Below are positions 33,838 to 42,166 of a stretch of 47,681 bases of DNA, one piece after another. Source of the DNA: Bordetella parapertussis. Lineage in GTDB: Bacteria; Pseudomonadota; Gammaproteobacteria; Burkholderiales; SG8-41. The stretch's first letter is position 1. Each line of letters begins with the position of its first letter. The notes beneath the pieces are model-generated. The model was given only the letters and a program-made list of their open reading frames with translations. It searched no databases and had not been told where the DNA came from. The DNA lies in NCBI GenBank assembly GCA_945870465.1, contig CAMBSS010000009.1, positions 1 to 47,681 on the forward strand, in the 5' to 3' direction. A program made the translations under genes and the position numbers.

Positions 33838-34803
33838 ATGTTCAGCATCGTCAGAATTGCCGCGCTCGCCGCCGGTGCGCTTTGCGCATGCGTCGCCGTG
33901 GCGCAGAATTATCCGGTCAAACCCGTGCGCGTCATCGTGTCTTTCCCGCCCGGCTCCGGCGCTGACATCGTTTGCCGCACCATTACGCCGCGACTTACTG
34001 AGGCCTACGGCCAGCAGTTTGTGGTCGATAACCGCGCCGGCGCATCGGGTAATCTGGGCTCCGAACTTGCAGCGCGCGCGGTCCCCGACGGCTATACCCT
34101 GCTGTTTACACCGGCGTCGGTCGCCAGCAGCCAGGCGCTGTATACCAAGCTTGGCTACAACCTGCAAAAAGACCTCGAACCGATTTCCATCATCGCCTCC
34201 GCGCCTTTCGTGCTGGTGGTGCATCCTTCGCTGCCGGTAAAAAACGTCAAGGACCTGATCGCGATGGCGAAGGCCAAGCCCGGCCAGTTGCTCTATGCAT
34301 CAACCGGCAACGGCGGCAGCCCGCATCTCGCGTCCGAATTGTTCAAGATGCAGGCCAAGATCGACATCGTGCACATACCGTACAAGGGCACGCCGCCGGC
34401 GGTTACCGACCTGATTGCTGGCCAGGTCTCGATGATGTTCGCCAATACCCTGTCGGTGCTTCCTTACGTCAATTCCGGCCGCTTGCGCGCGCTCGCCATC
34501 AGCAGCGCCAAGCGCAGCGCAGCGGCGCCGCAACTGCCGACCATCGCCGAGGCCGGCATGCCGGGTTTCGAAGCCAGCACCTGGTTCGGCATGCTGGCGC
34601 CGACCGGCACACCGAAAGACATCGTCGTCCGGCTTAACGGCGAACTGCGGAAAATCGTGCAGACCAAGACCGTGAACGATGCGCTGATCGCGCAGGGCGC
34701 CGATCCTATCGGCAGTAGCGCGGAGGAGTTCCAGGCCCGGATCAAGTCGGACATCGAAAAATGGACGCGCACGATCAAAGCAGCGAACGTGCAGGCGGAG
34801 TAA
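33838..34803 (+). CDS. Bug/TctC-family periplasmic solute-binding protein
   Basis: A 321-residue exported receptor: signal peptide MFSIVRIAALAAGALCACVA ending VAQ, then 'NYPVKPVRVIVSFPPGSGAD', 'ITPRLTEAYGQQFVVDNRAG', 'VPDGYTLLFTPASVAS', 'YKGTPPAVTDLIAGQ' and 'ISSAKRSAAAPQLPTIAEAG'. The first loop is PPGSGAD rather than PGGGTD but keeps the Asp. It starts the catabolic island and lies six bases before an MmgE/PrpD gene, which supports a shared substrate. Confidence 0.95.
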   Translation: MFSIVRIAALAAGALCACVAVAQNYPVKPVRVIVSFPPGSGADIVCRTITPRLTEAYGQQFVVDNRAGASGNLGSELAARAVPDGYTLLFTPASVASSQALYTKLGYNLQKDLEPISIIASAPFVLVVHPSLPVKNVKDLIAMAKAKPGQLLYASTGNGGSPHLASELFKMQAKIDIVHIPYKGTPPAVTDLIAGQVSMMFANTLSVLPYVNSGRLRALAISSAKRSAAAPQLPTIAEAGMPGFEASTWFGMLAPTGTPKDIVVRLNGELRKIVQTKTVNDALIAQGADPIGSSAEEFQARIKSDIEKWTRTIKAANVQAE

Positions 34804-34809
34804 GCCGCC

Positions 34810-36150
34810 ATGACGGAAGTCACGCGCACGCTGGCGCGCTATCTAGTCGATTCGCAATACGCCGATATTCCTGAAGCGGTAAAACACGAGGCAGCACGCG
34901 CGCTGCTCAATTGGGCCGGCTGCGCGATCGGCAGTTCGCACCACGAGACGGTGGCATATGCGCTGGCGGCAATCACGCCATTTTCGGGCAACTCGCAAGC
35001 GGGCATCCTCGGCCGCAGCGAGCGGCTCGACATCCTGCACGCGGCGCTGATCAACGGCATCAGCTCGCACGTGCTGGATTTCGACGACACGCACGCACGC
35101 GCCATCCACCCGAGCGCACCAGTGTTGCCGGCCATCCTCGCACTCGCCGAGTGGCGCCGGATGAGCGGCAAGGATTTGGTACATGCATTCGTGCTCGGGG
35201 TCGAAGCTGAATGCCGCGTCGGGTTGTCGGTGTTTCCCGAGCATTACGAACGTGGCTGGCACATCACCGGCAGCGCGGGCGTATTCGGTGCCGCCGCCGC
35301 GGCCGGCAAATTACTGGGCCTCAACGAACAGCAAATGACCTGGGCGCTGGGCATCGCGGCAACGCAATCGTCGGGACTGCGCGCCATGTTCGGTTCGATG
35401 TGCAAAAGCCTGCATCCGGGGCACGCAGCGCACGATGGTCTCGCGGCGGCGTTTCTGGCATCAAAAAATTTCACCAGCTCCGAACGCGGGATCGAAGCGC
35501 CGCGTGGCTGGGGACATGTACTGTCGACGAAATTCGACCCGGCTATCATCACCGCGGAATTCGGCAAGCGCTATGAACTGATGTCCAATATGTACAAGCC
35601 GTTCGCGTGCGGGCTGGTGGTGCACGCGGTGATCGACGGCTGCATCCAGTTGCGCAACCAGCACGGGCTGCAACCCGGGGCGATTACGGGCGTCGAACTC
35701 ACTGTATGCCCTATCGTCATGGAGCTGACCGCCATCACCGATCCGCAGACCGGACTCGAAGGCAAGTTCAGCGTGTTTCATGCCGCCGCCGCAGCGCTTG
35801 TTTTCGGCGCAGCCGGCGAAGCGCAGTTCAGCGACAGCGCCGTGCGCGACACGCGTGCGGTCGCGCTGCGCAAATGCGTTACCGTTGCGCCCGATCCCAG
35901 CCTGAGCCGGATCCAAGCGCGCGTCACCATCCGCATGAAGGATGGCCGCACACGGACGCAGCATGTCGAAAATGCGCTCGGCACGCTCGCGCGGCCGATG
36001 AGCGATGCCGACCTCGAGGCCAAGTTCCGCGGTCTGACTGACGGTATAATCAGCGCTTCCCAGACCCAAGAACTGATCCGGCTGTGCTGGTCGGTCGCTA
36101 CGCTGCCGGACGCCGGCGCGATTCCGCGCACCGCCGCTGCCGCCGCCTGA
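34810..36150 (+). CDS. MmgE/PrpD family protein (2-methylcitrate dehydratase/aconitate decarboxylase-like)
   Basis: A 446-residue MmgE/PrpD enzyme. 'ALINGISSHVLDFDDTHARA' followed by 'IHPSAP' carries an Asp-x3-Thr-x5-His arrangement that matches, as I recall, D93/T97/H103 of animal cis-aconitate decarboxylase. 'GWHITGSAGVFGAAAAAGKL' and 'KSLHPGHAAHDGLAAA' are other family blocks. Members dehydrate, decarboxylate or epimerise tri- and dicarboxylates. It is close to 44511 (clear paralogue) and follows a Bug receptor by six bases, suggesting a citrate-like substrate. Exact reaction unknown. Confidence 0.92.
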   Translation: MTEVTRTLARYLVDSQYADIPEAVKHEAARALLNWAGCAIGSSHHETVAYALAAITPFSGNSQAGILGRSERLDILHAALINGISSHVLDFDDTHARAIHPSAPVLPAILALAEWRRMSGKDLVHAFVLGVEAECRVGLSVFPEHYERGWHITGSAGVFGAAAAAGKLLGLNEQQMTWALGIAATQSSGLRAMFGSMCKSLHPGHAAHDGLAAAFLASKNFTSSERGIEAPRGWGHVLSTKFDPAIITAEFGKRYELMSNMYKPFACGLVVHAVIDGCIQLRNQHGLQPGAITGVELTVCPIVMELTAITDPQTGLEGKFSVFHAAAAALVFGAAGEAQFSDSAVRDTRAVALRKCVTVAPDPSLSRIQARVTIRMKDGRTRTQHVENALGTLARPMSDADLEAKFRGLTDGIISASQTQELIRLCWSVATLPDAGAIPRTAAAAA

Positions 36151-36170
36151 TTCCGACCTCGAGCAAACCC

Positions 36171-37547
36171 ATGAAAACCAAAACTGCTCCGCAAATTTCA
36201 CCGGTCATGCAGCAATTGAGTTCTTACATTGCCGCTGCGCCGAAGAAGCCGCTGCCGAAAGACGTCACGGAGAAAACCAAACACCACGTGCTCGACACTA
36301 TCGCGGCGATGGTTTCGGGTTCGCGCCTGCTGCCCGGTAAAAAAGCAATTTCCTACATCAAGACCCTCGGCGGCGCGAAAGAAGCGACGGTCATCGGCAG
36401 CCGCTACGTCACCACTGCAATTAACGCAGCGCTCGCCAACGGCATGCTTGGGCACGCCGACGAGACCGACGATTCGCACGCGCCTTCGCTGTGCCATCCC
36501 GGCTGCGCAATCGTGCCCGCGGCGCTGGCAATGGCCGAACGTGAACGGCGCAACGGCACGGCAATACTGCGCGCGGTTGCGCTGGGTTACGACGTCGGCT
36601 GCCGCATCAATATGTCGCTCAACGCTTACGAGTTCCGCGAAGACGGCCACTCGACGCACAGCTTCGGCCCGATGTTCGGCGCCGCGGCGGCGGCCGGCTC
36701 GCTGTGCAATTTCGATTCGCGCCAGGTGCGTCATCTGCTGTCCTATACGTCGCAGCAGGCATCCGGCGTGTCGTGCTGGATGCGCGACGAGGAGCACATC
36801 GAAAAGGCGTTCGATTTTGGCGGCATGCCCGCGCGCAACGGCACTGCAGCGGCCTCGATGGTCGCGCATGGTTTCTCGGCGGTTGAAGACGTCTTCGCCG
36901 GCGAGCGCAATTTCTTTGTCGCATACGGCCGCGCGCCGCAACCGGAAGTGCTGGTGCGCGAACTCGGCAAGACATACGAAATCATGAATACCAATATCAA
37001 ACGCTGGTCGGTGGGATCGCCTATCCAGGCGCCGCTCGACGCACTGCTCGACCTCATCCGCGAGCACAAGATCAAGGCCGACGACGTCGTAAAACTGGTG
37101 GTGCGCGTTTCGCACCAGGGCGCCAATACCGTCAACAACCGCCACATGCCGGACATCTGCATGCAGCATATGTGCGCGGTCATGCTGATCGACAGCTTCG
37201 TCACGTTCAAGTCGTCGCACGACGAAAAACGCATGCAGAACAAAAAAGTGCTTGACCTGCGCAGCCGCATCGAACTCTATGGCGACGACGAACTCACGCG
37301 CGTGATGCCGAGCCGCCAGGGCATAGTCGAGTTGAAACTGCGCAACGGCCGTGAACTGCGCCTGCACACCAAGGCCGTGCGCGGCACCAGCGACAGCCCG
37401 ATGTCGCGCGCGGAAGTCGACGACAAGAGCTACGACCTGCTGGCGCCGGTGCTGGGCAAAACGCGCGCGCGCAAATTGTGCGACAGCGTGTGGAACATCG
37501 AGAAACTCACGGATGCCCGTACTCTGCGACCTTTGCTGCAGGCCTAG
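36171..37547 (+). CDS. MmgE/PrpD family protein
   Basis: A 458-residue MmgE/PrpD enzyme starting MKTKTAPQISPVMQQLSSYI. The active-site region is 'GMLGHADETDDSHAPSLCHP', with Ser in place of the Thr of 34810 and a longer spacing to His. Other blocks are 'GYDVGCRINMSLNAY', 'HSTHSFGPMFGAAAAAGSL' and 'FDFGGMPARNGTAAASMVAH'. It is clearly divergent from its upstream neighbour, so the pair may be two steps or a heteromer rather than a recent duplication. It starts 20 bases after the previous stop; its own stop is 15 bases before the next Bug ORF. The ribosome site is weak (GAGC). Confidence 0.9.
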   Translation: MKTKTAPQISPVMQQLSSYIAAAPKKPLPKDVTEKTKHHVLDTIAAMVSGSRLLPGKKAISYIKTLGGAKEATVIGSRYVTTAINAALANGMLGHADETDDSHAPSLCHPGCAIVPAALAMAERERRNGTAILRAVALGYDVGCRINMSLNAYEFREDGHSTHSFGPMFGAAAAAGSLCNFDSRQVRHLLSYTSQQASGVSCWMRDEEHIEKAFDFGGMPARNGTAAASMVAHGFSAVEDVFAGERNFFVAYGRAPQPEVLVRELGKTYEIMNTNIKRWSVGSPIQAPLDALLDLIREHKIKADDVVKLVVRVSHQGANTVNNRHMPDICMQHMCAVMLIDSFVTFKSSHDEKRMQNKKVLDLRSRIELYGDDELTRVMPSRQGIVELKLRNGRELRLHTKAVRGTSDSPMSRAEVDDKSYDLLAPVLGKTRARKLCDSVWNIEKLTDARTLRPLLQA

Positions 37548-37562
37548 AACCTTTGAAAAACA

Positions 37563-38585
37563 ATGGGCCCGCCGATGAACGCAGATAAGATCAAAAACAA
37601 AAAAAGCATTGCCGTCGGGGTTTTTCGGCGTTCATCGGCGTTCATCGGCGGTTGCACTTTTGCCTTGGCAGCAGGCGCGCAAGCGCCGGCCTACCCAAAC
37701 AAACCGATCCGCATGATCGTGATTTCCGCGCCCGGCGGCAGCACCGATATTCTGTCGCGCACGCTCGGTAAATCGATGACTGAGAACATGGGCCAGACCG
37801 TCGTGCTCGACAACAAGCCCGGCGGCGGCGGCATCATAGCCACCGAGACGACGGCGAAGGCGCCGCCCGACGGCTATACGATCCTGATGTCCAACACCAG
37901 TCATTCGGTACTGCCCAGCCTGCACGCCAAATTGCCGTACGATCCGCTCAAGGATTTCGCGCCGGTGAGTCTCGTTGCGCTCACGCACAGCCTGCTGCTG
38001 GTCAATCCGTCGCTGCCGGTCAAGACGGTCAAGGACCTGATCGATCTGGCGAAGGCGCAGCCGGGCAAGCTCAATTACGCTTCGGGCACCACCGGCGCGT
38101 CCGCGCATTTCGGCGCGGAACTCTTGAAGCTGATGGCCGGCGTCAACATCGTGCAGGTCCCGTACAAAGGAACCGCGGGACAACTCACGGCACTGATCGC
38201 GGGCGAAGTGCAGATGAGCTTTGTGACGATGCCCTCAGCGCTGCCGCACGTCACCGCCGGCCGCCTGCGCGTGCTCGCGATCGGCAGCCCCAAGCGCTCG
38301 TCCAGCTTGCCCGACGTGCCGACCGTCGCGGAATCGGGTCTGCCCGGATTCGATATCGGCGCGTGGAACGGCATACTCGCGCCAGCGGGTACGCCGCCAG
38401 CGATCATCGCGCGCCTGAATGCCGAAATCGTCAAAATGACCCACGATCCCGTTGCCAAAGGACACGCATCGAGCCAGGGCGCGGAACTCGTATCCAACAC
38501 GCCGCAGGAATTTACTGTTTACATCAAAGCGCAGATTGCGCGGTTTGCGCAGGTCGTCAAAGCGACCGGCATGCGCGCCGACTAA
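37563..38585 (+). CDS. Bug/TctC-family solute-binding protein with a repeat-derived N-terminus
   Basis: The mature part is an ordinary Bug: 'AYPNKPIRMIVISAPGGSTD', 'VVLDNKPGGGGIIATE', 'PPDGYTILMSNTSHS', 'YKGTAGQLTALIAGE' and 'IGSPKRSSSLPDVPTVAESG'. The N-terminus (MGPPMNADKIKNKKSIAVG..., then 'FRRSSAFIGGCTFALAAGAQ') is odd: it is encoded by a GAACGCAGAT/TTCATCGGCG inverted repeat (37569-37651), giving a non-standard leader with two Arg inside the hydrophobic stretch before AAGAQA. No ribosome site precedes the ATG at 37563 or that at 37575. Either the repeat replaced the original start and export is impaired, or the repeat has been adopted as leader. The coding frame is otherwise intact (340 residues from 37563). 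Confidence 0.85.
   Translation: MGPPMNADKIKNKKSIAVGVFRRSSAFIGGCTFALAAGAQAPAYPNKPIRMIVISAPGGSTDILSRTLGKSMTENMGQTVVLDNKPGGGGIIATETTAKAPPDGYTILMSNTSHSVLPSLHAKLPYDPLKDFAPVSLVALTHSLLLVNPSLPVKTVKDLIDLAKAQPGKLNYASGTTGASAHFGAELLKLMAGVNIVQVPYKGTAGQLTALIAGEVQMSFVTMPSALPHVTAGRLRVLAIGSPKRSSSLPDVPTVAESGLPGFDIGAWNGILAPAGTPPAIIARLNAEIVKMTHDPVAKGHASSQGAELVSNTPQEFTVYIKAQIARFAQVVKATGMRAD
37569..37651. repeat. GAACGCAGAT-class inverted repeat inside the 5' end of a Bug gene
   Basis: CCGCCGATGAACGCAGAT (37569-37586) matches the reverse complement of 37634-37651 at 17 of 18 positions; the right arm sits in three tandem TCGGCG units spaced by TTCA (37625-37651). Unlike the related elements at 42029-42107 and 46802-46897, which are intergenic, this one is read through by the Bug reading frame. 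Confidence 0.85.
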
Positions 38586-38602
38586 CCGGGAAGAGGACCA
38601 CC

Positions 38603-39760
38603 ATGGATTTCACCTTAAGCGACGAACAAAAAATGTTTTGCGACTCGGTGCGCGGGTTTGCCGAGAAGCATCTTGCCGCAGGCGCCCTCGCGCGAGCCCA
38701 TCAGGAAGCGCACCCGTGGGACGTATCGAAGCTGATCGCCCAACAGGGGCTGATGGGCATCGCGATGAAAGAAGAAGACGGCGGTCAGGGCGGCACGCTG
38801 ATGGACGCCATACTCGCCATCGAAACCGTCGCGCAGGTGTGCCCGCGCAGCGCCGACGTCATCCAGGCCGGGAACTTCGGGCCGGTGCGCGTGCTTGCCG
38901 AGTACGGCACGCGCGACCAGAAAGACCGTTACCTCAAGAAAATTCTCGCTGGCGAATCGGTGATCACGGTCGGCATGACCGAGCCCGAAGCCGGCAGCGC
39001 GGTCACGGACCTCACGACTTCGGCCAAGCCCGACGGTGCAGGCTTTCGTGTCAACGGCACGAAAGTGTTTCAAACCCACGCTTCGTACGCAGAAGTGATG
39101 CTGACCTATGTACGCTTCGGTCCTGGCGTGGGCGGCATCGGCTCGGTGCTGATCCCGCGCGACGCAGAAGGCTTCAAGCAGGGCGCGCCGTCGAAATTCC
39201 TCAATGGCGAAGACTGGGTGCAGACCTATCTCGACAACGTCTATGTCGGGCCCGAGAACGTCATGCTGAAAGAAGGCGGCTTCAAGAAACAGATCGCGGG
39301 CTTCAACGTCGAGCGCATCGGCAACACTGCGCGTTCGCTTGCGTTCGGCCGTTACGCCTACGAGCAGGCGCGCCAATGGGCCATGCAACGCAAGCAGTTC
39401 GGCCGCCCGCTGTGCGATTTCCAGGGCCTGCAATGGAAATTCGCCGACATGAAAATCAAGCTCGATGCGGGGCAACTGCTGATTTACCGCGCGGTCGCCA
39501 ACGCCATCGATGGCATTCCCTCGGCGGAAGACACGGCCATCGCGAAAGCCTTCTGCAACCAGGCCGGTTTCGATATCTGCAATGAAGCAATGCAGGTCAT
39601 GGGCGGCATGGGCTATACGCAGGAAACGCTGGTCGAATACTGTTTCCGCAAATGCCGCGGCTGGATGATTGCCGGCGGCTCCATAGAGATCCTGAAGAAC
39701 CGCATCGCCGAAAGCGTGTTCGAGCGCTCGTTCTCGCAGCGGCCGCCCAAGGAAAAATAA
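38603..39760 (+). CDS. Acyl-CoA dehydrogenase family protein
   Basis: A 385-residue flavoprotein: 'MDFTLSDEQKMFCDSVRGFA', 'GLMGIAMKEEDGGQGG', 'TVGMTEPEAGSAVTDLTT', 'AFGRYAYEQARQWAMQRKQF', 'QVMGGMGYTQETLVEY' and 'WMIAGGSIEILKNRIAE'. In the C-terminal motif the usual MCAD catalytic Glu position is Ala ('IAGGS'), but 'FNVERIG' offers Glu237 where isovaleryl- and long-chain-type dehydrogenases place their base, so it is probably active on a branched or unusual acyl-CoA. AAGAGGA precedes the ATG. It follows the Bug by 17 bases and precedes an acyl-CoA synthetase, consistent with CoA activation then dehydrogenation of the imported acid. Confidence 0.93.
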   Translation: MDFTLSDEQKMFCDSVRGFAEKHLAAGALARAHQEAHPWDVSKLIAQQGLMGIAMKEEDGGQGGTLMDAILAIETVAQVCPRSADVIQAGNFGPVRVLAEYGTRDQKDRYLKKILAGESVITVGMTEPEAGSAVTDLTTSAKPDGAGFRVNGTKVFQTHASYAEVMLTYVRFGPGVGGIGSVLIPRDAEGFKQGAPSKFLNGEDWVQTYLDNVYVGPENVMLKEGGFKKQIAGFNVERIGNTARSLAFGRYAYEQARQWAMQRKQFGRPLCDFQGLQWKFADMKIKLDAGQLLIYRAVANAIDGIPSAEDTAIAKAFCNQAGFDICNEAMQVMGGMGYTQETLVEYCFRKCRGWMIAGGSIEILKNRIAESVFERSFSQRPPKEK

Positions 39761-39766
39761 AAGCTG

Positions 39767-39887
39767 AACCGCAAAGGACGCGAAGGACGCAAAGGTAAAA
39801 AAGAACAATTCCAGCGTTGATTCGGGTCTGTTTCGTTCACACAAGTAAAGACAAAAGTGTTTGGTTTCCTTGGCGTCCTTCGCGGTT
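39767..39887. repeat. Inverted repeat, GCAAAGG/GGACGC class
   Basis: AACCGCAAAGGACGCGAAGG plus A (39767-39787) matches the reverse complement of 39867-39887 at 19 of 21 bases, with a 79-base interior. Arms contain tandem AAGGACGC units. It fills most of the 149-base gap between the acyl-CoA dehydrogenase and the acyl-CoA synthetase, both on the plus strand. Confidence 0.88.
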
Positions 39888-39909
39888 AAAGACTTTTGAG
39901 GGTTTTAAC

Positions 39910-41997
39910 ATGTCCGTTTCACGTTTAGCTCAAGCCTTATTCGAACCGAAGACGGTCGCACTGATCGGCGCGTCCGGTGACGCTAAGAAAAACACGTCCC
40001 GTCCGCAGCGCTTTTTGCGCAAGCACGGCTATAAAGGCCGCATCGTGCCGGTCAATCCCGGCCGCGACGAGATCTTCGGCGAGAAAGCCTATCCCGACTT
40101 GATGTCGGTGCCGGAGGCCATCGAGCACGCATTCATCATGGTGCCGCGCGACGCGGTCGCCGCTGCCATCAAGCAATGCGTCGAAAAGAAAGTGCTGACC
40201 GCGACAATTTATAGCGACGGTTTTGCTGAAACCGGCGACGAAGGCCGCCGCATGCAGGAAGAAGTGATGGCCATCGCGCGCGCGGGCAATGTGCGCGTGC
40301 TCGGGCCGAACTGCATAGGCATACTCAGCATACAGCCGTCGTTTGCGTTGTCGGTCAACGCGGTGCTGGAAATGGACCACATCAAGCCAGGGCCGTTCGC
40401 GATCGTTTCGCAGTCGGGCAGCATGACCGGCGGCCTGCTGTCACGCGGGCTCGGTCGCGGCGCCGGGTTCTCCAAATTAATTTCGGTCGGCAACGAAGCC
40501 GACATCGGCGTGGGCGAACTGACCGACATGCTGGTCGACGATCCGCATACCGGCGCCATCCTGCTGTTCCTCGAAACGCTGCGCGATGCCGACCGGCTCG
40601 CATACGCGGCGCGGCGCGCTTATGCGGCGAACAAACCTGTCATCGTGTACAAACTCGGCCGCTCCGATATCGGCCAGGACCTTGCGGCATCGCACACGGG
40701 CGCGCTGGCCGGCGCCGATGAAGTCGCAGACAGCTATTTCCGCGCGCACGGCATGCTGCGCGTCGACATGCTGGAGACCCTGTTTGAACTGCCGGCACTG
40801 ATCGCCGGGCAAAAGCCTGCCTCGCGCCACCGTGTCGCGGTAATGACCACCACTGGCGGCGGCGCTGCCGCGGTCGTCGACCGTTTAGGCACTTTTGGCG
40901 TCGATGTCGTAGCACCCAGCGACAAGGTCGTCGATAACCTCGCCGCAAAAAAAATCATCATCCCGCGCACGCGGCTCACCGACCTGACGCTCGCCGGCGC
41001 CAAAAAAGAAATCTACAGCGCAGTGCTCAACGAACTGCTCGCTTCCGATCACGCCGAACTGGTGCTTGCCGTAGTCGGCAGCTCCGCTGCGCTGCATCCG
41101 CAAATAGCCATCGAACCGATTGCGGAAGCGGACCGGCGTGGCAAACCGCTCGCGGCCTTTCTCGCGCCGCACGCCGAAACCTCTTTGGGCTTGCTCACCA
41201 ACGCTGGTGTCGCAGGTTTTCGCACGCCTGAATCGTGCGCCGATGCGATACGCGCGTGGCGCGACTGGACCGCACCGGTCGAAATGCCTGCGGCCGATGC
41301 GAAAAGACTCGCCGCGGCCGGCGCGCTGCTGAAGGCCATGCCCGGCAGCCAGATCAACGAGTACGATGCGTGCAAAGTCTTCGCGGCGCTTGGCATCCCG
41401 CATGCAGCAACCGCGGTCATTGAAAAACCTGAGCAGGCCGCGGGCATTGAGTTTCCGGTTGTCGCAAAAATCCTCTCGCCCGACATCCTGCACAAGACCG
41501 ATGCCGGCGGCGTGGTGCTCAACATCGCCGACGCCGCGGCGCTGAAAGCTGCGGCCACCCAGATCCTGACGCGCGTCAAAGCCAAACACCCGGCCGCGAA
41601 AATCAACGGCATCCTCGTCCAGCGCATGGAAAAAGGCCTTGCCGAAGTGATCCTCGGTTTCCGCCGCGATCCGCAAGTCGGGCCAGTGGTCGTGCTGGGC
41701 GCCGGCGGCGTGCTGGCAGAAATCTATAAAGACATCGCCATCCGCATCGCACCCGTCAGCCTCGCCACCGCCCAAGCGATGATTGAAGAAGTGCGCGGGC
41801 TGGCGGTGATTCGTGGCTACCGCGGGTTACCGCAAGGTGATTGCGCGGCACTCGCCGCCGCTGTCGTCGCCATGTCGCAACTCGCCGCCCTCGATGGCCG
41901 CACCGTCAATGAAGCCGAAATCAATCCGCTTATCGTAAAACCAGAAGGACAAGGTGTCGTTGCGGTGGACGGTCTCATCGTCTTCCACGACAATTAG
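39910..41997 (+). CDS. NDP-forming acyl-CoA synthetase (acetyl-CoA synthetase/AcD-like)
   Basis: A 695-residue fused alpha-beta protein. It has an N-terminal CoA-binding domain ('FEPKTVALIGASGDAKKNTS', 'GRIVPVNPGRDEIFG', 'VLGPNCIGILS'), a succinyl-CoA-ligase-like domain ('PFAIVSQSGSMTGGLLSRG', 'ISVGNEADIG') with the phosphorylated His262 in 'ASHTGALAGADEV', and a C-terminal ATP-grasp domain ('FPVVAKILSPDILHKTDAGG', 'VVVLGAGGVLAEIYKD', 'EAEINPLIV'). It would convert acyl-CoA + ADP + Pi to acid + ATP, or run in reverse to activate an acid. GAGGG precedes the ATG at 39910. Placement between an acyl-CoA dehydrogenase and MmgE/PrpD genes suits CoA activation of an imported acid. Confidence 0.93.
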   Translation: MSVSRLAQALFEPKTVALIGASGDAKKNTSRPQRFLRKHGYKGRIVPVNPGRDEIFGEKAYPDLMSVPEAIEHAFIMVPRDAVAAAIKQCVEKKVLTATIYSDGFAETGDEGRRMQEEVMAIARAGNVRVLGPNCIGILSIQPSFALSVNAVLEMDHIKPGPFAIVSQSGSMTGGLLSRGLGRGAGFSKLISVGNEADIGVGELTDMLVDDPHTGAILLFLETLRDADRLAYAARRAYAANKPVIVYKLGRSDIGQDLAASHTGALAGADEVADSYFRAHGMLRVDMLETLFELPALIAGQKPASRHRVAVMTTTGGGAAAVVDRLGTFGVDVVAPSDKVVDNLAAKKIIIPRTRLTDLTLAGAKKEIYSAVLNELLASDHAELVLAVVGSSAALHPQIAIEPIAEADRRGKPLAAFLAPHAETSLGLLTNAGVAGFRTPESCADAIRAWRDWTAPVEMPAADAKRLAAAGALLKAMPGSQINEYDACKVFAALGIPHAATAVIEKPEQAAGIEFPVVAKILSPDILHKTDAGGVVLNIADAAALKAAATQILTRVKAKHPAAKINGILVQRMEKGLAEVILGFRRDPQVGPVVVLGAGGVLAEIYKDIAIRIAPVSLATAQAMIEEVRGLAVIRGYRGLPQGDCAALAAAVVAMSQLAALDGRTVNEAEINPLIVKPEGQGVVAVDGLIVFHDN

Positions 41998-42001
41998 GGT
42001 C

Positions 42002-42139
42002 TTAGAAGCAATCTCTAAAATTTCAAGCAACCGCGGACGAACGCAGATAGAGCCAGGATCTCAAGAGGGCCGGGTCGGCGAAAATGTATCGGCGTTGATC
42101 AGCGGTTACACGCCTTTCGGTTTTTGAGGCCCGTTCTTA
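42002..42139. repeat. Nested inverted repeat: outer TTAGAA..CTC..AAAA ends, inner GAACGCAGAT arms
   Basis: Inner arms 42029-42049 (AACCGCGGACGAACGCAGAT plus A) and 42087-42107 match as reverse complements at 17 of 21 bases. Outside them, TTAGAAGCAATCTCTAAAA (42002-42020) and TTTTTGAGGCCCGTTCTTA (42121-42139) form a weaker outer inverted repeat. The same outer/inner design recurs at 46767-46924. It lies between the acyl-CoA synthetase stop and the next MmgE/PrpD gene. Confidence 0.75.
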
Positions 42140-42166
42140 ATCAGTACCGTTGCAAGGAGGAAGATC

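Noticed and set aside
37563..38585. Calling the Bug gene at 37563 a pseudogene
   Set aside because: The frame is complete and all mature-protein motifs are intact; only the leader is unusual, so it is kept as a coding gene with a warning.
38615..39844. A 409-codon open frame antisense to the acyl-CoA dehydrogenase
   Set aside because: Its product shows no family motif, and it starts inside an intergenic repeat; the plus-strand dehydrogenase is unmistakable.
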